Assembly: GCF_024170165.1 (NCBI RefSeq)
Contig: NZ_JALJXP010000007.1
Span: 248,001-312,000, forward strand
Origin: Pseudomonas nitroreducens
GTDB taxonomy: Bacteria > Pseudomonadota > Gammaproteobacteria > Pseudomonadales > Pseudomonadaceae
Direction of reading: 5' to 3'
DNA: 64,000 nucleotides
The translations under genes were made by a program, and so were the position numbers. Shown in pieces: positions 27,824 to 36,824 of this stretch. The notes beneath the pieces were generated by a model, which was not told the DNA's origin, ran no database searches, and saw only the letters and a program-made list of their open reading frames with translations. The first letter of the stretch is position 1, and every line of letters begins with the position of its first letter.

Positions 27824-29032
27824 TCAGTCCTGGCTGAGCGCACCGATCTTGTGGATCGACAGGTCAGCCCCGTAGTACTCCTCCTCCTTGGTCAGACGGA
27901 TGCCCACGGCCGACTTCACCAGGCCGTACACCAGCAGACCGCCGGCGAAGGCCACCGTCACACCGAGCAGGGTGCCGACCGCCTGGCTGGCCAGGCTGAC
28001 CCCACCCAGCCCACCCAGCGCCTGCTGGCCGAAGATGCCGCAGGCGATGCCGCCCCAGGCACCGCACAGGCCGTGCAGCGGCCAGACGCCCAGTACGTCG
28101 TCGATCTTCCAGCGCACCTGGGTCGCGGTGAATGCCCAGACGAACAGCGCTCCCGCCACCATGCCGGTCGCCAGGGCGCCGATGGGGTGCATCAGGTCGG
28201 AGCCGGCGCAGACCGCCACCAGTCCGGCCAGCGGACCGTTGTGCAGGAAGCCCGGGTCATTGCGGCCGACCAGCAGCGACGCCACCGTGCCGCCGACCAT
28301 CGCCAGCAACGAGTTCACCGCCACCAGCCCGCTGGCACCGGCCAGGGACTGCGCGCTCATCACGTTGAAGCCGAACCAGCCGACGATGAGAATCCACGAA
28401 CCGGCGGCCAGGAACGGAATGTTCGACGGCGCGAAAGCGACCAGCCGACCCTCGCGGTAACGACCATTGCGCTGGCCCAGCAACACCACCGCCGCCAACG
28501 CCAGCCAGCCGCCGAAGGCATGCACCACCACGGATCCGGCGAAATCATGGAAAGCCGCGCCGAACTCGGCCTTCAGCCAGTCCTGAAAACCGAAGTTGCC
28601 GTTCCAGATCAGGCCTTCGAAGAACGGATAGACAAAGGCGACGATCAGCGCCGTCGCGCACAGCTGCGGGCCAAAGCGGGCGCGCTCGGCGATGCCCCCG
28701 GAAATGATCGCGGGAATAGCCGCGGCGAAGGTCAGCAGGAAGAAGAACTTCACCAACGCATAGCCGTTCTCATGCGCCAGGGTCGCCGCCGGTTGCAGGA
28801 AGGTGACGCCATAGGCGATCCAGTAGCCAATGAAGAAGTAGGCCAGGGTCGAGATGGCGAAATCCGAGAGGATCTTCGACAGCGCATTCACCTGGTTCTT
28901 CAGGCGCACCGTGCCCACCTCCAGGAAAGCAAAGCCCGCGTGCATGGCCAGCACCATGACCGCGCCCATCAGGAGGAACAGCGTGTTGGAACCGTGGACC
29001 AGCGTCTCTACGGCACTATTGAGGTTTTCCAT
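27824..29032 (-). CDS. amtB: Ammonium transporter, Amt/Rh family
   Basis: 402-residue inner-membrane channel with about 11 membrane segments, trimeric in the family. The Amt signature DFAGSVVVHAFGGWLALAAV carries the first pore His (about 168), and WPLHGLCGAWGGIACGIFG the second (near 310); the Trp/Phe gate residues are also visible. It starts MENLNSAVETLVHGSNTLFL. No glnK lies next to it, unlike the classic glnK-amtB pair, so it is a second, solitary amt. A good sigma-54 promoter match lies about 260 bp upstream. Convergent with the porin gene. Confidence 0.9.
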   Translation of the reverse strand: MENLNSAVETLVHGSNTLFLLMGAVMVLAMHAGFAFLEVGTVRLKNQVNALSKILSDFAISTLAYFFIGYWIAYGVTFLQPAATLAHENGYALVKFFFLLTFAAAIPAIISGGIAERARFGPQLCATALIVAFVYPFFEGLIWNGNFGFQDWLKAEFGAAFHDFAGSVVVHAFGGWLALAAVVLLGQRNGRYREGRLVAFAPSNIPFLAAGSWILIVGWFGFNVMSAQSLAGASGLVAVNSLLAMVGGTVASLLVGRNDPGFLHNGPLAGLVAVCAGSDLMHPIGALATGMVAGALFVWAFTATQVRWKIDDVLGVWPLHGLCGAWGGIACGIFGQQALGGLGGVSLASQAVGTLLGVTVAFAGGLLVYGLVKSAVGIRLTKEEEYYGADLSIHKIGALSQD

Positions 29033-29291
29033 CGCTACAGGCAGCCCCGGATATCAAGGGGAAAGCACCAAAACGGCTCGCGGCGACCCCGAGTCGCACC
29101 ACACTGAAGCAGCGGCGCACCACAGAGGAGCCGAGTGCTGAACCAGAATGGCCCACGAGCCATCCGACCAGCTTCGCAATTTCTTGTACTTCCTTATGTT
29201 TTTCAGTGGTTTGAGCTCAGATTTCCGGCCACTCCAGGCACCGGAAACGCCCCGCCGTGGGGCGCTCCGCTCTCCATGCGCACCAGAGAAA

Positions 29292-29307
29292 TGCAAGCGG
29301 CATACCA
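29292..29307 (-). promoter_or_regulatory. Candidate sigma-54 promoter for amt
   Basis: On the minus strand the sequence reads TGGTATGCCGCTTGCA: GG and GC separated by exactly 10 bp, with 12 bases closely following the TGGCAC-N5-TTGCA consensus (two mismatches in the -24 element). Transcription would start near 29280, leaving a 5' leader of about 250 nt before the amt start. An NtrC site was not found by eye. Confidence 0.5.
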
Positions 29308-29374
29308 CCGGCCAACCAAACAGCGGCTAGGCTTCAACTCGCACGCGAGAGCGGCCCCGGCGCAAATTTATGAG

Positions 29375-29402
29375 AAACTTTCCAGCGACACTGGGGCTCG
29401 AA
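29375..29402 (+). promoter_or_regulatory. Candidate AlgU/sigma-E promoter for the DUF883 operon
   Basis: AAACTT (29375-29380) and TCGAA (29398-29402) are 17 bp apart, close to the GAACTT-N16/17-TCTGA consensus of AlgU. The predicted start is about 30 bp before the ATG at 29437. The envelope nature of the downstream genes fits AlgU control. Confidence 0.4.
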
Positions 29403-29436
29403 ATCTAGGAACCTCAACCCGCACAAGGAGCATCAC

Positions 29437-29754
29437 ATGCCTCGCAAGACCGCAGTGAACGCCGCCAAGGATGAACTCCTGGCCGAATTCCAGGCCCTCG
29501 TCAGCGACACCGAGAAACTCCTGCAGAGCTCGGCTGACCTGGCCGGCGCCGAAGCCGACCAGATGCGCGCGCAGATCCACGAGAGCCTCAAGCGCGCCCG
29601 CGATGCCATCTATTCCACCAAGGACTCCGTGCGCGACCAGGGCAAAGCCGCTGTGGACGCCACCGAAGACTACGTCGGTGATCACCCGTGGCAGGCCGTG
29701 GGCATCGCCGCAGGTGTCGGCTTCCTCCTCGGCCTGCTGGTCAGCCGGCGCTGA
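29437..29754 (+). CDS. ElaB/YqjD/DUF883-family membrane-anchored protein
   Basis: 105-residue protein. The N-terminal two-thirds is a charged amphipathic helix (VNAAKDELLAEFQALVSD...). The C-terminus has one membrane segment, AVGIAAGVGFLLGLLVS, ending SRR. This matches ElaB/YqjD, C-tail-anchored inner-membrane proteins that bind ribosomes in stationary phase in E. coli. ATG is preceded by AAGGAG. First gene of a three-gene unit equivalent to yqjD-yqjE-yqjK, 3 bp before the next gene. Confidence 0.92.
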   Translation: MPRKTAVNAAKDELLAEFQALVSDTEKLLQSSADLAGAEADQMRAQIHESLKRARDAIYSTKDSVRDQGKAAVDATEDYVGDHPWQAVGIAAGVGFLLGLLVSRR

Positions 29755-29757
29755 TCG

Positions 29758-30150
29758 ATGAGCGACGGAATGGACGCCGGGCCGAAGTCTTCGGCCAACT
29801 CCCCTTCCCCGCGGCGCTTCGGCGCCGCGGTTCTGGGCCTGCTGCACGGCCACATCGAACTGCTCGGCGTTGAGTTGCAGGAGCAGAAGACCCGCACGGT
29901 GCAGATGCTGTTGATGGCTGGCCTGGCGCTGGTCTTCGCCCTGCTCCTGCTGATCGCCCTGTCGGTACTGGTGCTGATCGTCTTCTGGGACAGCTACCGC
30001 CTGCAGGCCGCCATCGGACTCTGCCTCTTCTATGTGGCCGGCAGCCTCTTCTGCGCCTGGCGCCTGCACCTGCTGGTCAGCGACGAGAGCTCGCCGTTCA
30101 GCGCAACCCTTGAAGAGCTGGCCCGTGACCGGGAGCGACTGTTGCCATGA
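29758..30150 (+). CDS. Phage-holin-like/YqjE family inner-membrane protein
   Basis: 130-residue protein with two membrane segments (MLLMAGLALVFALLLLIALS and an adjacent LVLIVFW part; then AAIGLCLFYVAGSLFCAWRL), after an N-terminal Ser/Pro-rich stretch. It is the Actinobacterial-holin/YqjE (DUF1469-like) type. The family is not a lysis holin; it is a stress-associated envelope protein. It starts 3 bp after DUF883 and overlaps the following gene by four bases. Confidence 0.87.
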   Translation: MSDGMDAGPKSSANSPSPRRFGAAVLGLLHGHIELLGVELQEQKTRTVQMLLMAGLALVFALLLLIALSVLVLIVFWDSYRLQAAIGLCLFYVAGSLFCAWRLHLLVSDESSPFSATLEELARDRERLLP

Positions 30151-30491
30151 GCGAAATGCCCGACGCCCGTAATCTGACCCGCGCCGAACTGCGCAAGGCC
30201 ATCATCCGCCTGCGCCTGGAAATGCAGCGCCAACAGATCCGCCAGGAAGGTGAATTGCTGCTGCAGCCCCTGAAGCAGGCACGCAACCTCGGCCAGAACC
30301 TGCGCAGCGGCCTGAGCGGCAGCACCCCGCTGTGGGGCGCCGGCGGAGCGGCCGCACTCGCGCTGCTGCTCGGACGAAAACGCGGCTGGGTCCGCCTGTT
30401 GCGCATCGGCATCGCCCTCGCACCGATCATCCTGCAGATGCGCAGGAAGCCCGATCACCAGGACCCGCCGGCGCCCTCGACGCATCTCTGA
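30147..30491 (+). CDS. YqjK-like hypothetical protein
   Basis: 114-residue protein. The N-terminus is a charged helix (RAELRKAIIRLRLEMQRQQI), followed by a Gly-rich hydrophobic stretch AGGAAALALLLGRKRG and a second hydrophobic helix LLRIGIALAPIILQM, then a hydrophilic tail. Position and shape match the third gene of yqjDEK-type operons, though sequence similarity to YqjK is not evident to me. It overlaps the YqjE-like stop by ATGA, so translation is coupled. Function unknown. Confidence 0.78.
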   Translation: MSEMPDARNLTRAELRKAIIRLRLEMQRQQIRQEGELLLQPLKQARNLGQNLRSGLSGSTPLWGAGGAAALALLLGRKRGWVRLLRIGIALAPIILQMRRKPDHQDPPAPSTHL

Positions 30492-30582
30492 CGTCCAGAC
30501 TGGCCACATTCCTGCTACTGGCCACATTCTTGCTAAGTAACAGTGAGCGGCGCTCAAGCGCTTCCCTGTCACGCCACTAAGG

Positions 30583-31758
30583 ATGTGTCCCTTGATCGAC
30601 GGGCAACCCATCGCCTGCTTCCAGCCCTTCATCGACACCGCAACCGGCCTGATTGCCGGTGTCGAAGCGCTGGGGCGGCTGCGCCAGGACAACGGCGACC
30701 TGCAATCGGTCGGCCCGCTGTTCTTCAACCCGCGAGTCGGCCTCGCCGAACTGCGCCGCCTCGACCGGCAGATCCGCGACGCCGCCCTCGCCCGTATCCA
30801 TGAAGCGCCCAAGGACTGGTTCCTCAGCCTGAACATTTCGCCACGCTGGATCAGCCGCCTGCGCCCGAACCAACCCCTGCCCAGCCTCAAGCAACTGCAG
30901 CAGCAAGGCGTGCCGCCCGAGCGCGTGGTCTTCGAGATCACCGAACTGGGCGGCGCCCACCAGCGCCTGCCGGAAGTGGTTGCTCGCTACCGCGATGCCG
31001 GCGCACGCATCGCCATCGACGATTTCGGTGCCGGCTACTCGCAACTGGACCGCGTGCTGGCACTGCAGCCGGACATCCTCAAGCTGGACATGCGCCTGTT
31101 CCAGGAAGCCGCCCGCGGCGGCCCCAGTGGCGAAGTGGTCAAGGCCCTGGCGCAGATGGCCGAAAAGACCGGCTGCTGGATCATTGCCGAGGGCGTGGAA
31201 ACCGAAGAGGAAATGGACTTCGCCCTGGAGTGCGGCGCGCGCTATGTGCAGGGCTTCCTGTTCGCCAAGCCGGCGCTGGAATTCCCCGCCAGCGACGCCT
31301 TCCGCGAAGCCTTCGCCCAGCGTCGCGACCACTATGTGCATCGCAAGTTGCAGGAGCGCTCCAACCTCATCCAGCTGCGCCAGCAGCTCTCCGAACTGAT
31401 GAACATGCTGCGCCCCTGGGCAGAGGGCGGCGCCATGCTCAGCAGCCTGCCGCCCGCACCAGAGTCATTCGGCCGCCTGTTGCGCATCTACCAGTGCGAC
31501 CGCCACGGCACGCAGACTTCGCCAAATCTGGAATGGAACGGCCTGTTCTGGAAGGAGAACCGCCGCTACCTGGGCCACAACTGGTCCTGGCGCCCCTACT
31601 TCTACCAGTTGCTCGCCGAGGGTTGGGAAGAACGCCGACTGACACTCTCCAACACCTACCGCGACGCCACCACCAACCAGTACTGCATGACCGCCGGCCA
31701 GTTCATCGACCAGGGTCGACGCCTTCTGCTCATCGATATCGACGCCGAAGGCCTCTAG
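30583..31758 (+). CDS. EAL-domain c-di-GMP phosphodiesterase with YkuI-like C-terminus
   Basis: About 390 residues. The EAL domain (about 5-235) has all catalytic signatures: GVEALGRL, LNISPRW, FEITELG, IDDFGAGYS, LKLDMRLF, IIAEGVETEEE and QGFLFAKP, so it should hydrolyse c-di-GMP. The C-terminal part (about 285-391), with LGHNWSWRPYF and NQYCMTAGQFIDQ, resembles the PAS/Cache-like tail of B. subtilis YkuI, a probable sensor module; no membrane segment is seen. Start: the AAGGA ribosome site abuts the ATG at 30583 but is ideally spaced (8 nt) from an in-frame TTG at 30592, so the true start is probably TTG (MIDGQPIA). Confidence 0.88.
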   Translation: MCPLIDGQPIACFQPFIDTATGLIAGVEALGRLRQDNGDLQSVGPLFFNPRVGLAELRRLDRQIRDAALARIHEAPKDWFLSLNISPRWISRLRPNQPLPSLKQLQQQGVPPERVVFEITELGGAHQRLPEVVARYRDAGARIAIDDFGAGYSQLDRVLALQPDILKLDMRLFQEAARGGPSGEVVKALAQMAEKTGCWIIAEGVETEEEMDFALECGARYVQGFLFAKPALEFPASDAFREAFAQRRDHYVHRKLQERSNLIQLRQQLSELMNMLRPWAEGGAMLSSLPPAPESFGRLLRIYQCDRHGTQTSPNLEWNGLFWKENRRYLGHNWSWRPYFYQLLAEGWEERRLTLSNTYRDATTNQYCMTAGQFIDQGRRLLLIDIDAEGL

Positions 31759-31827
31759 CGCCGCGATTGAGATTGCCGGCGCGAACGGCTAGCGTTGCCG
31801 GTAACTCTCTCGATTGCGGAAAGAAGA

Positions 31828-33159
31828 ATGGATTGGCACACCCTGCTCCCCCGGGAGCGCCTCGGCAAACCGGTGCACAGCAGCGCAGAACTGGGCCGCA
31901 GCGCCTTCCACAAGGACCACGACCGGATCATCTTCTCCGGTGCCTTCCGCCGCCTCGGGCGCAAGACCCAGGTGCACCCGGTATCGAGCAACGACCACAT
32001 TCACACCCGCCTGACCCATTCACTGGAGGTCGGTTGCGTCGGCCGCTCACTGGGCATGCGCGTTGGCGAGATCATTCGTGACCGCCTGCCGGAATGGTGC
32101 GACCCCGGGGACATGGGCGTGATCGTCCAATCCGCCTGCCTCGCCCACGATATCGGCAACCCGCCCTTCGGCCACTCCGGCGAAGACGCCATCCGCCACT
32201 GGTTCCAGCAGGCTGCCGGTCGTGGCTGGCTGGATGGCATGAGCGACGGGGAACGCTCGGATTTTCTGCACTTCGAGGGTAACGCCCAGGGCTTCCGCGT
32301 CCTGACCCAGCTCGAGTACCACCAGTTCGACGGTGGTACTCGCCTGACCTACGCCACCCTCGGCACCTACCTGAAGTACCCCTGGACGGCACGCCACGCC
32401 GACTCACTGGGCTACAAGAAGCACAAGTTCGGCTGCTACCGCAGCGAGCTGCCACTGCTGGAGCAGATCACCCAGAAGCTGGGCATGCCGCAGCTGGAAG
32501 ATGAGCGCTGGGCGCGCCATCCGCTGGTCTACCTGATGGAGGCCGCGGACGACATCTGCTACGGCCTGATCGACCTGGAAGACGGCGTGGAAATGGAGCT
32601 GCTCGACTACAGCGAAGTGGAAGCGCTGCTGCTCGACCTGGTCGGTGACGATCTGCCGGAAACCTACCGCCAGCTCGGTCCGAAAGATTCGCGCCGACGC
32701 AAGATGGCGATCCTGCGCGGCAAGGCCATCGAACACCTGACCAATGCCGCTGCTCGCGCATTCGTCGAACAGGAAAAGACCTTGCTCGCTGGAAGCCTGC
32801 AGGGCGATCTGGTCGAGCACATGCATGGCCCGGCCAAGCGCTGCGTGCAACGCGCGAAGGCAATGGCGAGAGAGAAGATATTTCAGGACAAGCGCAAGAC
32901 CCTGCACGAGATCGGCGCCTACACCACCCTGGAAATCCTGCTGAACTCTTTCTGTGGCGCCGTACTGGAGCAACACCGCCAGAGCACGCCATCGTTCAAG
33001 AACCAGCGCATCCTCGACCTGCTGAGTCACTATGCGCCGGACCCGAGCTGGACGCTCTATCGCTCCTTCCTGCGCGTGACCGACTTCATTGCCGGTATGA
33101 CCGACAGCTATGCCACCGAGATGGCGCGCGAAATGACCGGCCGCTCCAGCCCGAGCTGA
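31828..33159 (+). CDS. dgt: Deoxyguanosinetriphosphate triphosphohydrolase (dGTPase)
   Basis: 443-residue HD-superfamily enzyme that splits dNTPs to the nucleoside and triphosphate. HD motifs are visible: RLTHSLEVG (first His), [18 protein letters not shown] (HD pair and downstream His/Glu), and [12 protein letters not shown] (final Asp). It begins [15 protein letters not shown], and [14 protein letters not shown] is typical of the family. It would control dNTP pools. The frame opens 11 codons upstream, but the ATG at 31828 follows AAAGAAG and matches family starts. Convergent with the hybrid sensor kinase, 14 bp between stops. Confidence 0.93.
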   Translation: MDWHTLLPRERLGKPVHSSAELGRSAFHKDHDRIIFSGAFRRLGRKTQVHPVSSNDHIHTRLTHSLEVGCVGRSLGMRVGEIIRDRLPEWCDPGDMGVIVQSACLAHDIGNPPFGHSGEDAIRHWFQQAAGRGWLDGMSDGERSDFLHFEGNAQGFRVLTQLEYHQFDGGTRLTYATLGTYLKYPWTARHADSLGYKKHKFGCYRSELPLLEQITQKLGMPQLEDERWARHPLVYLMEAADDICYGLIDLEDGVEMELLDYSEVEALLLDLVGDDLPETYRQLGPKDSRRRKMAILRGKAIEHLTNAAARAFVEQEKTLLAGSLQGDLVEHMHGPAKRCVQRAKAMAREKIFQDKRKTLHEIGAYTTLEILLNSFCGAVLEQHRQSTPSFKNQRILDLLSHYAPDPSWTLYRSFLRVTDFIAGMTDSYATEMAREMTGRSSPS

Positions 33160-33173
33160 AGCTGCCGCGCAGG

Positions 33174-36100
33174 CTAGGCGGCCAGCTTGCGCAATTGCTG
33201 CAACAGATCGTCCTGCAAGATCGCCATCGCCTGCTCGACTGCCAAGGCCCGATTGCCCAGTTCCCGGCTGTCGAGACCATCCTTGCAGCCGCCTTCGAGC
33301 TTGCTGCAGAGGTCCTGGAGCATGTCCGCATTGACCAGTCGTGCTGCGCCCTTGATACGGTGGGCCAGATCGGCCAGCTGCTTCCAGTCGCCTGCCTCGC
33401 AGAGGGGCCGGACCTGGTCGATATCGATCCGGTTGCTGCTGTGCAACTCCTCCAGCAGGCGGCGGATCAGGCCAGGATTTCCGCCAGTCATTTCCCGCAG
33501 AGACTTCAGGTCGAAGCCATGGACCTGCGTTTCCACAGTTGCCTGATCGTCGTGGGTAGCTGACATCTTCGGCACAGCATCCAGTCGCGCGCGCAAGTTA
33601 TCCAGGCCTATGGGCTTGAACAGGCAATCATCCATGCCGGCCTGCCGGCAGTTTTCGATCTCGTCGGGCTGGGCGTTGGCCGTAAACCCGAAGATCACAC
33701 AGGGTTCGGCTTCCATCTCCTGTTCAAGCTCGCGAATTCGGCGAGCCAGGCCATAACCGTTCAGCACCGGCATATTGCAGTCGGTGATCACCAGATCGAA
33801 GTCCCCAGGATGCCACAGCTGCAATGCCTGGGAGCCGTCGGATGCCACCTCGACCTGGTGCCCCAGGTGCTCCAGTTGCTGGGTCAGCAGCATCCGGTTG
33901 GCCACATGGTCGTCGACCACCAGGACCTTCAGCGAATGGGCAGTCCTCGCGGCCCGCACGGCCTGCCCAACGTCGCATTCGGGCAGGCTTTCCAGGGTCT
34001 GCAGCAACAAGCGCACTGCGACCGTTGTGCCTTCGCCGGGCCGGCTTTCCATGCGCACGGTGCCGCCCATCATCTCCGCCAGCTTGCGACAGATGGTGAG
34101 CCCCAGACCTGTGCCACCTCGACTTGCATTGCCGCTACGGGCCACCTGACTGAAGGGCTCGAACAACTGGCGCTGCTCCTCTTCGGAAATACCGATCCCG
34201 CTGTCCTGCACACTGACCTCGAGGGCCAGCCGCTCGCCAGCGACGCGCTCGCCGCAGACACGAATCTTCACATGGCCGGAATCGGTGAACTTGATGGCAT
34301 TGCTGACCAGATTCGACAGGATCTGCTTGAACCGTAGCGGATCGATCAACACGTCGCAGGCAGCTTCCGCCTCGATCTCCATCCGGAGTTCCAGCGCCTT
34401 CTGCCGCGCCAGGCCATCGAATACGCGCGCTACGGACTCCACCAGCTCTCGCAGATGGGCGCGCTCCGGCATCAACGTCAGACGCCCGGACTCGATCTTG
34501 GCCACATCGAGGATGTCGCCGATCAGCGTCAGCAACGAGCGCGCGGAATCGTAGGCGACCTCAACCGGCTCACGCTCCCAGTGCCCCTGGTTCGCACGGG
34601 TGAGCGCCAACTCGAGCATCCCGATCACCGCATTCATCGGCGTGCGGATTTCATGGCTCATGGTGGCCAGGAAGGTACTCTTCGCGCGGTTGGCCTCCTC
34701 AGCCTGCTCCTTCGCGGCTTCGAGCTGGTGGTGCAAGCGCTCGCGCTCGGTGACATCGATCCAGCCCGTCACCACACCGGAAACATCCCCCCCCGGCCCG
34801 CGGTACGGAGTGGCCCAGTAATGTATTTCCCGAACCTCGTCGCGAATCTGCAGGATCAGATCGGAGGCCACTTTCCCGTCCTGCTCCATGGCCTGCTGAT
34901 GCATCTGCTGCAACCTTTGCGCGTCATCCGCCTGTAGCCAGGGACAGTCCACCACCCGCGAACCTTCCACCGACTCGCGCGGCATGCCGGTTTCCTTGAG
35001 GAAACCGATGTTGCAGGTGACCAGTCGCCCATCACGATCACGCACCGCCACAGGCTGCGGAATACCATCGATCAAGGCGCGCTTGAATTCGAGACGGTAG
35101 CTGAGCTCTTTCTCCAGATCCCGGCGGCGGCGCACCTTGCGCCAGAGCCACCCGTTCCACAGCAATACGATGAGCAAAGCCAGCGCTGCAGCCCAGGCGA
35201 GCTGGATGAACTGTTTGCGGTAGCCCTGCCAGATGCTGTCCGGCCTGTCCACGCTGGCAGACCAGCGCGTGGTGATATTGCTCAGGTCTTCGGGCGCGAT
35301 GGCCAGCAGAGCCTTGTTCAGGATACTGAGCAGCTCGGGGTCCGCCTGGGACACCGCCAGCGAGAACTGCCCGGGTTCGCGATCCAGGGCCAGGGCAATC
35401 CTGAGATCCGGGTAATAGCGGGAGATCAGGTAGTTGGCCGACGACAGCAGGTGAATGCCGGCGTCCACCTTTCCTTCACTGATCATGGCGAGGTCGTCGA
35501 CATTATTCTCGACTTCCAGCAGCTTCACCCGCGGGTGGCGGGCGCGCATGAAGTCCGCGATGATGGAACCTCTGGGAACGGCAACGCTGTGTCCATCGAG
35601 ATCATCCAGGCTGTGGAGCCAGTCGCTTCCCTTCGGTACCACGACAACGAAGGACGCGGTCATGTAGGGGCGTGTAAAACTCAGCCACTCCTCGCGCTGA
35701 GCAGTCGGAGTCAACGCCGCAATCACATCCGCCTTGCCCGTGCGCATCTGGTCCAGCATCGCCGTGACGCTTGGCTGCGGGCGCACATCGAATTCGATCC
35801 CGGTTCGGCTCTGGACAAGCTCCAGCAGATCGGCAGCGATACCGCGAAACTGGCCCTGGGCATCGAAGAATGAAACAGGAGCCAAGGCCTGGTCGATCAC
35901 GACTTTCGGCTTCGGGTGGCGGTCCACCCAACGCTGCTCCTGAGGCGTCAGGATGAGACGTAGGCCGGCGATGGGACTGCTACCGCCAGGACTCCAGCGA
36001 CGCTGAATGGCCGTCTCGGCCTGGCGTGGAATCGCGTTCAGGGTACGGTCGATGATGTCCAGCAACGTCCGGTCGGAGGCATTCAGGGCAAAGCTGAAAC

Positions 36101-36692
36101 CCTGGCCGTTGAAGCTGGCAAAGTTGAGCAGCCTGAGATTGGCCAGATATCCCTGGCTGATCAGGTATTGCGCACTGAAGGCATCGCCGACGAAGAGGTC
36201 CGCCTGACCGAAGGCAACCGCTTCCAGCGCCCGGCGCACAGACTGGTAGCTTTGCACGGTGGCGCCGGCCAGATACCTGTCGCGATCATCTGCCGGGTAG
36301 TAGTCGCTGACCACCGCAATGTGTTTTCCCGCGAGCTGTCCGCTGCTGTCCAGACGCGTGCTTTCCGGCCCGATGATGACCGGCTGGTTGGGAAAGTATG
36401 GGACTGAAAGCGCAACGTCCGGCCGCGCAGCCTCATACCCTGTAGCGCGACTCAATAGGTCGATTTCTCCGCGAGACAGCGCGGCCACGGCGGCATCTCT
36501 GTCGGGATAACGTCGTACTTCGATCCGAACATTGAGCGAGTCGGCAATGATCCCGACGATATCGGCAGTGATGCCCTCGAGATCGGCCCCACTACCCGTG
36601 ATGTCGAACGGCGGGTAATCCGGAGCGGTGACCCCCAGGCGCAACGTGCGCTTGTCCCTGAGCCATTGCCAGTCGGAATCGCGCAGTTGCAC
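33174..36692 (-). CDS. Hybrid sensor histidine kinase, EvgS/RocS type (N-terminus frameshifted)
   Basis: The open frame gives 1172 residues: two periplasmic SBP_bac_3 domains (about 17-235 and 260-480; LRLGVTAPDYPPFDITGSG and HPKPKVVIDQALAPVSF), one membrane helix (about 497-520), a PAS domain (about 545-660), HisKA with ATMSHEIRTPMNA (phospho-His near 690), HATPase with GGTGLGLTICRKL, a receiver (VLVVDDHVANR, ITDCNMPVLNG) and an HPt (LAHRIKGAARL). No signal peptide or good start exists in this frame; the segment at 36693-36816 supplies it one base out of frame. Restoring one G gives about 1213 residues. It follows its LuxR-type regulator and probably corresponds to RocS2. As written, the gene is likely inactive unless the extra base is a sequencing error. 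Confidence 0.88.
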   Translation of the reverse strand: MQLRDSDWQWLRDKRTLRLGVTAPDYPPFDITGSGADLEGITADIVGIIADSLNVRIEVRRYPDRDAAVAALSRGEIDLLSRATGYEAARPDVALSVPYFPNQPVIIGPESTRLDSSGQLAGKHIAVVSDYYPADDRDRYLAGATVQSYQSVRRALEAVAFGQADLFVGDAFSAQYLISQGYLANLRLLNFASFNGQGFSFALNASDRTLLDIIDRTLNAIPRQAETAIQRRWSPGGSSPIAGLRLILTPQEQRWVDRHPKPKVVIDQALAPVSFFDAQGQFRGIAADLLELVQSRTGIEFDVRPQPSVTAMLDQMRTGKADVIAALTPTAQREEWLSFTRPYMTASFVVVVPKGSDWLHSLDDLDGHSVAVPRGSIIADFMRARHPRVKLLEVENNVDDLAMISEGKVDAGIHLLSSANYLISRYYPDLRIALALDREPGQFSLAVSQADPELLSILNKALLAIAPEDLSNITTRWSASVDRPDSIWQGYRKQFIQLAWAAALALLIVLLWNGWLWRKVRRRRDLEKELSYRLEFKRALIDGIPQPVAVRDRDGRLVTCNIGFLKETGMPRESVEGSRVVDCPWLQADDAQRLQQMHQQAMEQDGKVASDLILQIRDEVREIHYWATPYRGPGGDVSGVVTGWIDVTERERLHHQLEAAKEQAEEANRAKSTFLATMSHEIRTPMNAVIGMLELALTRANQGHWEREPVEVAYDSARSLLTLIGDILDVAKIESGRLTLMPERAHLRELVESVARVFDGLARQKALELRMEIEAEAACDVLIDPLRFKQILSNLVSNAIKFTDSGHVKIRVCGERVAGERLALEVSVQDSGIGISEEEQRQLFEPFSQVARSGNASRGGTGLGLTICRKLAEMMGGTVRMESRPGEGTTVAVRLLLQTLESLPECDVGQAVRAARTAHSLKVLVVDDHVANRMLLTQQLEHLGHQVEVASDGSQALQLWHPGDFDLVITDCNMPVLNGYGLARRIRELEQEMEAEPCVIFGFTANAQPDEIENCRQAGMDDCLFKPIGLDNLRARLDAVPKMSATHDDQATVETQVHGFDLKSLREMTGGNPGLIRRLLEELHSSNRIDIDQVRPLCEAGDWKQLADLAHRIKGAARLVNADMLQDLCSKLEGGCKDGLDSRELGNRALAVEQAMAILQDDLLQQLRKLAA

Positions 36693-36816
36693 CCCTGACA
36701 GGCTCGTCGGCCGAACGAGCCAGCAGGTTGATCGAGGTCCAGTCGTGCGGCTCCGCCATCACCCATCCGCAACAGATGAGTAGCAGCACACTGACGCAAA
36801 AGCGGAAGCGGCACAT
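36693..36816 (-). other. Detached signal-peptide segment of the hybrid sensor kinase
   Basis: An ATG at 36816, with GAGG six bases upstream and only 8 bp after the response-regulator stop, opens a frame encoding MCRFRFCVSVLLLICCGWVM, then AEPHDWTSINLLARSADEPV. This is a clear signal peptide and mature start. It leaves the kinase frame at the run CCCC (36692-36695; GGGG on the coding strand). Deleting one G joins it as ...DEPVRVQLRDSDW. The kinase frame itself is closed by TGA inside the signal-peptide region and its first start is a GTG at 36692. Confidence 0.82.
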
Positions 36817-36824
36817 CAAACACC

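Larger units (their letters stand above)
29033..29436. other. Intergenic region between amt and DUF883 genes
   Basis: A 404-bp divergent regulatory region. It holds a sigma-54-type promoter match facing amt (29292-29307) and a sigma-E/AlgU-like match facing the DUF883 operon (29375-29402). A short frame across 29135-29458 overlaps the DUF883 start, has no RBS and is rejected. A 60-bp AT-rich patch (29180-29225) lies between the two start regions. Confidence 0.6.

Noticed and set aside
29135..29458. 107-codon frame upstream of the DUF883 gene
   Set aside because: Overlaps the DUF883 start, no ribosome site, crosses two promoter-like motifs.
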